Assembly (NCBI GenBank): GCA_002529455.1 | Contig: NYMS01000041.1 | Location: forward strand, 54,352 to 118,351 | Origin: Glycomyces fuscus | GTDB taxonomy: Bacteria; Actinomycetota; Actinomycetes; Streptosporangiales; Streptosporangiaceae | Reading direction: 5' to 3' | DNA: 64,000 nucleotides | Part shown: in pieces, positions 61,142 through 64,000 of the stretch | Layout of the letters: each line of letters starts with the position of its first letter | How positions within the stretch are numbered: the first letter of the stretch is position 1 | Notes under the pieces: generated by a model | What the model saw: the letters and a program-made list of their open reading frames with translations, nothing else | Database searches by the model: none | What the model was told of the DNA's origin: nothing | Translations under genes and position numbers: made by a program

Positions 61142-61774
61142 GTGCCGTCGACCTTTGAAGAGTCCCCGCGTTTCGACGCCCGTACGTCGGAGACGCAGAT
61201 TTCCCCTTTGTTTGAGCAGACGCCTCAGCGCCTGTTGCGCCAGCGAATCGTCTTCCTCGGCCAGCAGGTCGACGACGAGATCGCCAACCGCCTGGTGGGT
61301 GAGCTGCTGCTGCTGTCCGCGGAGGACCGCCAGCGCGACATCACCATGTACATCAACTCGCCCGGCGGTTCCGTGACCGCGGGCATGGCGATCTACGACG
61401 TCATGCAGTACATCCCCAACGACGTGCGCACCGTGGGTATCGGTATGGCCGCGTCCATGGGCCAGATGCTCCTGTGCGCCGGTGCCCCCGGCAAGCGCTA
61501 CGCGCTCCCGCACACCCGCGTCATGATGCACCAGCCGTCCGGCGGCATCGGCGGTACCGCCTCCGACATCCGCATCCTGGCCGACCAGCTGCTCTACGTG
61601 AAGAAGATGTTCATCGAGAAGATCTCCGAGCACACGGGCCAGACGGTCGAGCAGATCGAGAAGGACGCCGACCGCGACCGCTGGTTCACGGCCCGGGAGG
61701 CCAAGGAGTACGGCTTCATCGACGAGGTCCTCGAGGGGACCCTCGACGTGACCCGGGACCGTAGCCAGAGTTGA
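61142..61774 (+). CDS. clpP1: ATP-dependent Clp protease proteolytic subunit ClpP1
   Basis: 210 residues. Catalytic Ser105 in 'GIGMAASMGQMLL' and His130 in 'HTRVMMHQPSGG', with the Asp in 'KDADRDRWFTAREAKEYGFIDEVL'. It forms mixed 14-mers with ClpP2 and degrades substrates fed by ClpX or ClpC. GTG 61142 is favoured since AGGTG lies 6 nt upstream; GTG 61133 is in frame with GGAG only 3 nt away. The clpP2 start is 49 bp beyond the stop, so the two form an operon. A ClgR-like operator lies upstream. Confidence 0.96.
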   Translation: MPSTFEESPRFDARTSETQISPLFEQTPQRLLRQRIVFLGQQVDDEIANRLVGELLLLSAEDRQRDITMYINSPGGSVTAGMAIYDVMQYIPNDVRTVGIGMAASMGQMLLCAGAPGKRYALPHTRVMMHQPSGGIGGTASDIRILADQLLYVKKMFIEKISEHTGQTVEQIEKDADRDRWFTAREAKEYGFIDEVLEGTLDVTRDRSQS

Positions 61775-61822
61775 TCCGTCGGACCTCATCCCAGGAACGG
61801 CGCAGTGCGTGGAAGGCGTGAA

Positions 61823-62482
61823 ATGACCGAGTTCAACCCCAGTCTCATCGGCGGCGCGGCCTCGATGGCCCCCCAGGGTCGCTACGTCCTGCCGTCCTAC
61901 GTGGAGCGGACGTCCTACGGCGTCAAGGAGATGAATCCGTACAACAAGCTCTTCGAGGAGCGGATCATCTTCGTCGGCGTGCAGATCGACGACACGTCGG
62001 CCAACGACCTGATGGCCCAGCTCATCACCCTGGAGCAGCTCGACTCCGAGCGGGACATCCAGATGTACATCAACTCGCCGGGCGGATCGTTCACCTCCCT
62101 CATGGCGATCTACGACACGATGCAGTTCGTCCGCCCCGACATCCAGACGGTGTGCATCGGCCAGGCCGCCTCGGCCGCCGCGATCCTGCTCGCGGGCGGG
62201 ACGGAGGGCAAGCGCGGCGCGCTGCCCAACGCCCGCATCCTGATCCACCAGCCCGCGACCGAGGGCATGCACGGCCAGGCCAGCGACATCGAGATCCAGG
62301 CGAACGAGATCACCCGTATCCGTACGCAGCTGGAGACCACCCTGGCCCGCCACACCGGGCGTTCCATCGAGCAGGTCTCCAAGGACATCGAGCGGGACAA
62401 GATCCTCACCGCCGAGGAGGCCAAGGACTACGGCATCATCGACTTCGTGCTTCCCTACCGCAAGGCTTCCCTGAAGTCCTGA
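61823..62482 (+). CDS. clpP2: ATP-dependent Clp protease proteolytic subunit ClpP2
   Basis: 219 residues with a longer N-terminus than ClpP1 ('[52 protein letters not shown]'), typical of actinobacterial ClpP2. Ser117 in '[15 protein letters not shown]' and His142 in '[12 protein letters not shown]' are the catalytic pair; the Asp lies in '[24 protein letters not shown]'. It provides the docking face for the unfoldase in the mixed complex. ATG 61823 has GGAAGG 6 nt upstream; GTG 61805 is in frame without one. A U-tailed terminator follows. Confidence 0.96.
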   Translation: MTEFNPSLIGGAASMAPQGRYVLPSYVERTSYGVKEMNPYNKLFEERIIFVGVQIDDTSANDLMAQLITLEQLDSERDIQMYINSPGGSFTSLMAIYDTMQFVRPDIQTVCIGQAASAAAILLAGGTEGKRGALPNARILIHQPATEGMHGQASDIEIQANEITRIRTQLETTLARHTGRSIEQVSKDIERDKILTAEEAKDYGIIDFVLPYRKASLKS

Positions 62483-62569
62483 AGTAGGGTCGCGGCACAG
62501 CCGGAGGACCTGACCGGGCGCACGGACGCGGCGCCGGGGCGGGGGGGTCCGGCGAAGGTGAAGCGTAGG

Positions 62570-62626
62570 CCGGACCGGCCCCTGACCCGCCTGGGAGAGC
62601 CCGGTGGCGAAGCCGGTCCGGTTTTT
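62570..62626 (+). terminator. Intrinsic terminator with T5 tail after clpP2
   Basis: CCGGACCGGC and its exact complement enclose an inner CGCC/GGCG stem, and the right arm is followed by TTTTT. It is the only classical U-tailed terminator seen in the window. Confidence 0.8.
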
Positions 62627-62630
62627 CGCT

Positions 62631-62636
62631 TAGTCT
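62631..62636 (+). promoter_or_regulatory. -10 box candidate for clpX
   Basis: TAGTCT lies directly after the clpP2 terminator and 132 bp before clpX, which suggests that clpX has its own promoter. The -35 is not clear. Confidence 0.3.
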
Positions 62637-62768
62637 GACGGAGAGCGACACACAGATCGCCTCGTCCGTGACCACCGCTGTGGACGGTCACGGAAGATTT
62701 TCGACTTCCGGGCGGTTGTCCGCGCGAGCGGCACCGACGGGGCGGCCTTAGTTTTGAGGAGTGGCTGG

Positions 62769-64000
62769 GTGGCACGCATCGGCGACGGCGGGGACCTGTT
62801 GAAGTGCTCGTTCTGCGGCAAGAGCCAGAAGCAGGTGAAGAAGCTCATCGCCGGCCCCGGCGTGTACATCTGCGATGAGTGCATTGATCTGTGCAACGAG
62901 ATCATCGAAGAGGAACTCGCCGACGCCACCGAGCTCACCTGGGACTCCCTGCCCAAGCCGCGGGAGATCTACGAGTTCCTGGACTCGTACGTGATCGGTC
63001 AGGAGCAGGCCAAGAAGGCGTTGTCGGTGGCGGTGTACAACCACTACAAGCGGGTGCGTTCGGAGGGGGAGCGTCCGGGCGAGGAGGATGTGGAGATCGC
63101 CAAGTCCAACATCTTGCTGCTCGGGCCGACGGGGTCGGGCAAGACGTTGTTGGCGCAGACTCTGGCGCGGATCCTGAACGTGCCGTTCGCGATCGCGGAC
63201 GCGACGGCGCTGACCGAGGCGGGGTATGTGGGGGAGGATGTGGAGAACATCCTGCTCAAGTTGATCCAGGCGGCTGACTATGACGTGAAGAAGGCCGAGA
63301 CGGGGATCATCTACATCGACGAGGTCGACAAGGTCGCGCGTAAGAGTGAGAATCCCTCGATCACTCGGGATGTGTCGGGTGAGGGGGTGCAGCAGGCGTT
63401 GTTGAAGATCTTGGAGGGGACGACGGCGAGTGTGCCTCCGCAGGGTGGGCGCAAGCATCCGCATCAGGAGTTCATCCAGATCGACACGACGAATGTGTTG
63501 TTCATCTGTGGTGGTGCGTTCGCGGGGTTGGAGAAGTTGATCGAGTCGCGGACGGGTCAGCAGGGGATGGGGTTCAACGCGGTGTTGCGTCCCAAGGGTG
63601 AGCTGGGTGGTTCGGCGTTGTTCGGTGAGGTGATGCCGGAGGATCTGTTGAAGTTCGGGATGATTCCGGAGTTCGTGGGTCGGTTGCCGGTGATCACGAG
63701 TGTGCATGATCTGGATCGGGAGGCGTTGATCCGGATTTTGACGGAGCCGCGGAATGCTTTGGTGAAGCAGTATCAGCGGTTGTTCGAGTTGGATGGTGTG
63801 GAGTTGGAGTTCACGCCGGGGGCGTTGGAGGCGGTGGCGGAGCAGGGGATTATTCGGGGTACGGGTGCGCGTGGTTTGCGGGCGATTATCGAGGAGGTGT
63901 TGTTGTCGGTGATGTATGAGGTGCCTTCGCGTGAGGATGTGGGTCAGGTGATCATTACGCGGGAGACGGTGATCGACAACGTCAACCCCACCATCGTCCC
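62769..64000 (+). CDS. clpX: ATP-dependent Clp protease ATP-binding subunit ClpX (3' end outside window)
   Basis: 410 codons are visible. The N-terminal zinc-binding dimer domain has C13-x2-C16 and C35-x2-C38. The AAA+ domain shows Walker A '[18 protein letters not shown]' (~117-130), pore loop '[16 protein letters not shown]', Walker B '[14 protein letters not shown]', and '[14 protein letters not shown]', '[17 protein letters not shown]' of ClpX. It unfolds substrates for ClpP1P2. GTG 62769 has GAGGAG 9 nt upstream. From about 63000 to 63960 the codons switch from C-ending to G- and T-ending (many TTG, GTG, GGG, GAT), then return to C-ending at the very edge; the protein sequence stays normal. 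Confidence 0.97.
   Translation, partial: MARIGDGGDLLKCSFCGKSQKQVKKLIAGPGVYICDECIDLCNEIIEEELADATELTWDSLPKPREIYEFLDSYVIGQEQAKKALSVAVYNHYKRVRSEGERPGEEDVEIAKSNILLLGPTGSGKTLLAQTLARILNVPFAIADATALTEAGYVGEDVENILLKLIQAADYDVKKAETGIIYIDEVDKVARKSENPSITRDVSGEGVQQALLKILEGTTASVPPQGGRKHPHQEFIQIDTTNVLFICGGAFAGLEKLIESRTGQQGMGFNAVLRPKGELGGSALFGEVMPEDLLKFGMIPEFVGRLPVITSVHDLDREALIRILTEPRNALVKQYQRLFELDGVELEFTPGALEAVAEQGIIRGTGARGLRAIIEEVLLSVMYEVPSREDVGQVIITRETVIDNVNPTIV

Noticed and set aside
62748..63707. 319-codon minus-strand frame opposite clpX
   Set aside because: It is opened by the G/T-rich codon stretch of clpX. It is Leu/Arg/His-rich, with no start signal and no motif.

Overview
The window is high-GC DNA with frequent GTG and TTG starts, a clpP1-clpP2-clpX block, a mycothiol-type DsbA relative, IdeR/DmdR-like and LexA-like operators, truncated haemoglobin O and a DUF4192 gene. 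Together these indicate an actinomycete chromosome. Nocardiopsis or a close relative in the Streptosporangiales is my best guess, but that is inference. No transposase, integrase, rRNA, CRISPR array or phage gene is visible. Two tRNA regions and about 45 protein genes account for nearly all of the sequence.

Region by region. Bases 1-2072 hold the end of a lower-GC biosynthetic-type locus: a MATE exporter and a stand-alone condensation-domain protein. It lies on the 3' side of tRNA-Arg(TCT), as an island would. Bases 2.9-13.8 kb carry cbiB, a large secreted Ntn-hydrolase of the penicillin acylase family, an NfeD/SPFH membrane pair, a quinone reductase, a receptor Ser/Thr kinase and a small DUF6504-type gene behind an SOS-box-like site. 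Bases 14-21.4 kb add an acetyltransferase, a Tat-exported peptidoglycan amidase and three cobalamin/siroheme genes: a CobC-like aminotransferase, a BluB-CobT fusion and a CysG-type siroheme synthase. The siroheme gene runs into two translationally coupled dynamin-like GTPases (21.5-25.9 kb).

Bases 26-35 kb hold a membrane diguanylate cyclase, a DUF4192 protein, EttA, truncated haemoglobin O, a thioesterase, prolyl oligopeptidase and an HNH endonuclease. Bases 35-50 kb are mostly metabolism: ilvD, a NERD protein, an amidase, an MFS transporter, malQ, pepN, a DsbA-like protein, an aldehyde dehydrogenase and rpiB. Bases 50-58.5 kb have a SpoIIE-type phosphatase, mgtE, an orphan MT0933-like antitoxin, an apparently metal-less M23 peptidase, an iron-box-controlled [2Fe-2S] protein with a lysine tail, an ABC exporter and a nucleotidyltransferase. 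The right end is tRNA-Gly(TCC), tRNA-Pro(TGG), tig, clpP1, clpP2 and clpX (cut by the window edge). A ClgR-like operator stands before clpP1, so folding and proteolysis genes form one quality-control block.

Points worth a second look: the iron-box ferredoxin with a basic tail, the SOS-like site before the DUF6504 gene, the degenerate M23 protein, the BluB-CobT fusion with a long disordered head, an 18-codon ORF with an ideal ribosome binding site, a perfect 20-bp AT-rich inverted repeat, a tandem 80-bp hairpin repeat beside tRNA-Gly, an abrupt codon-usage switch inside clpX, and about ten genes that look leaderless.
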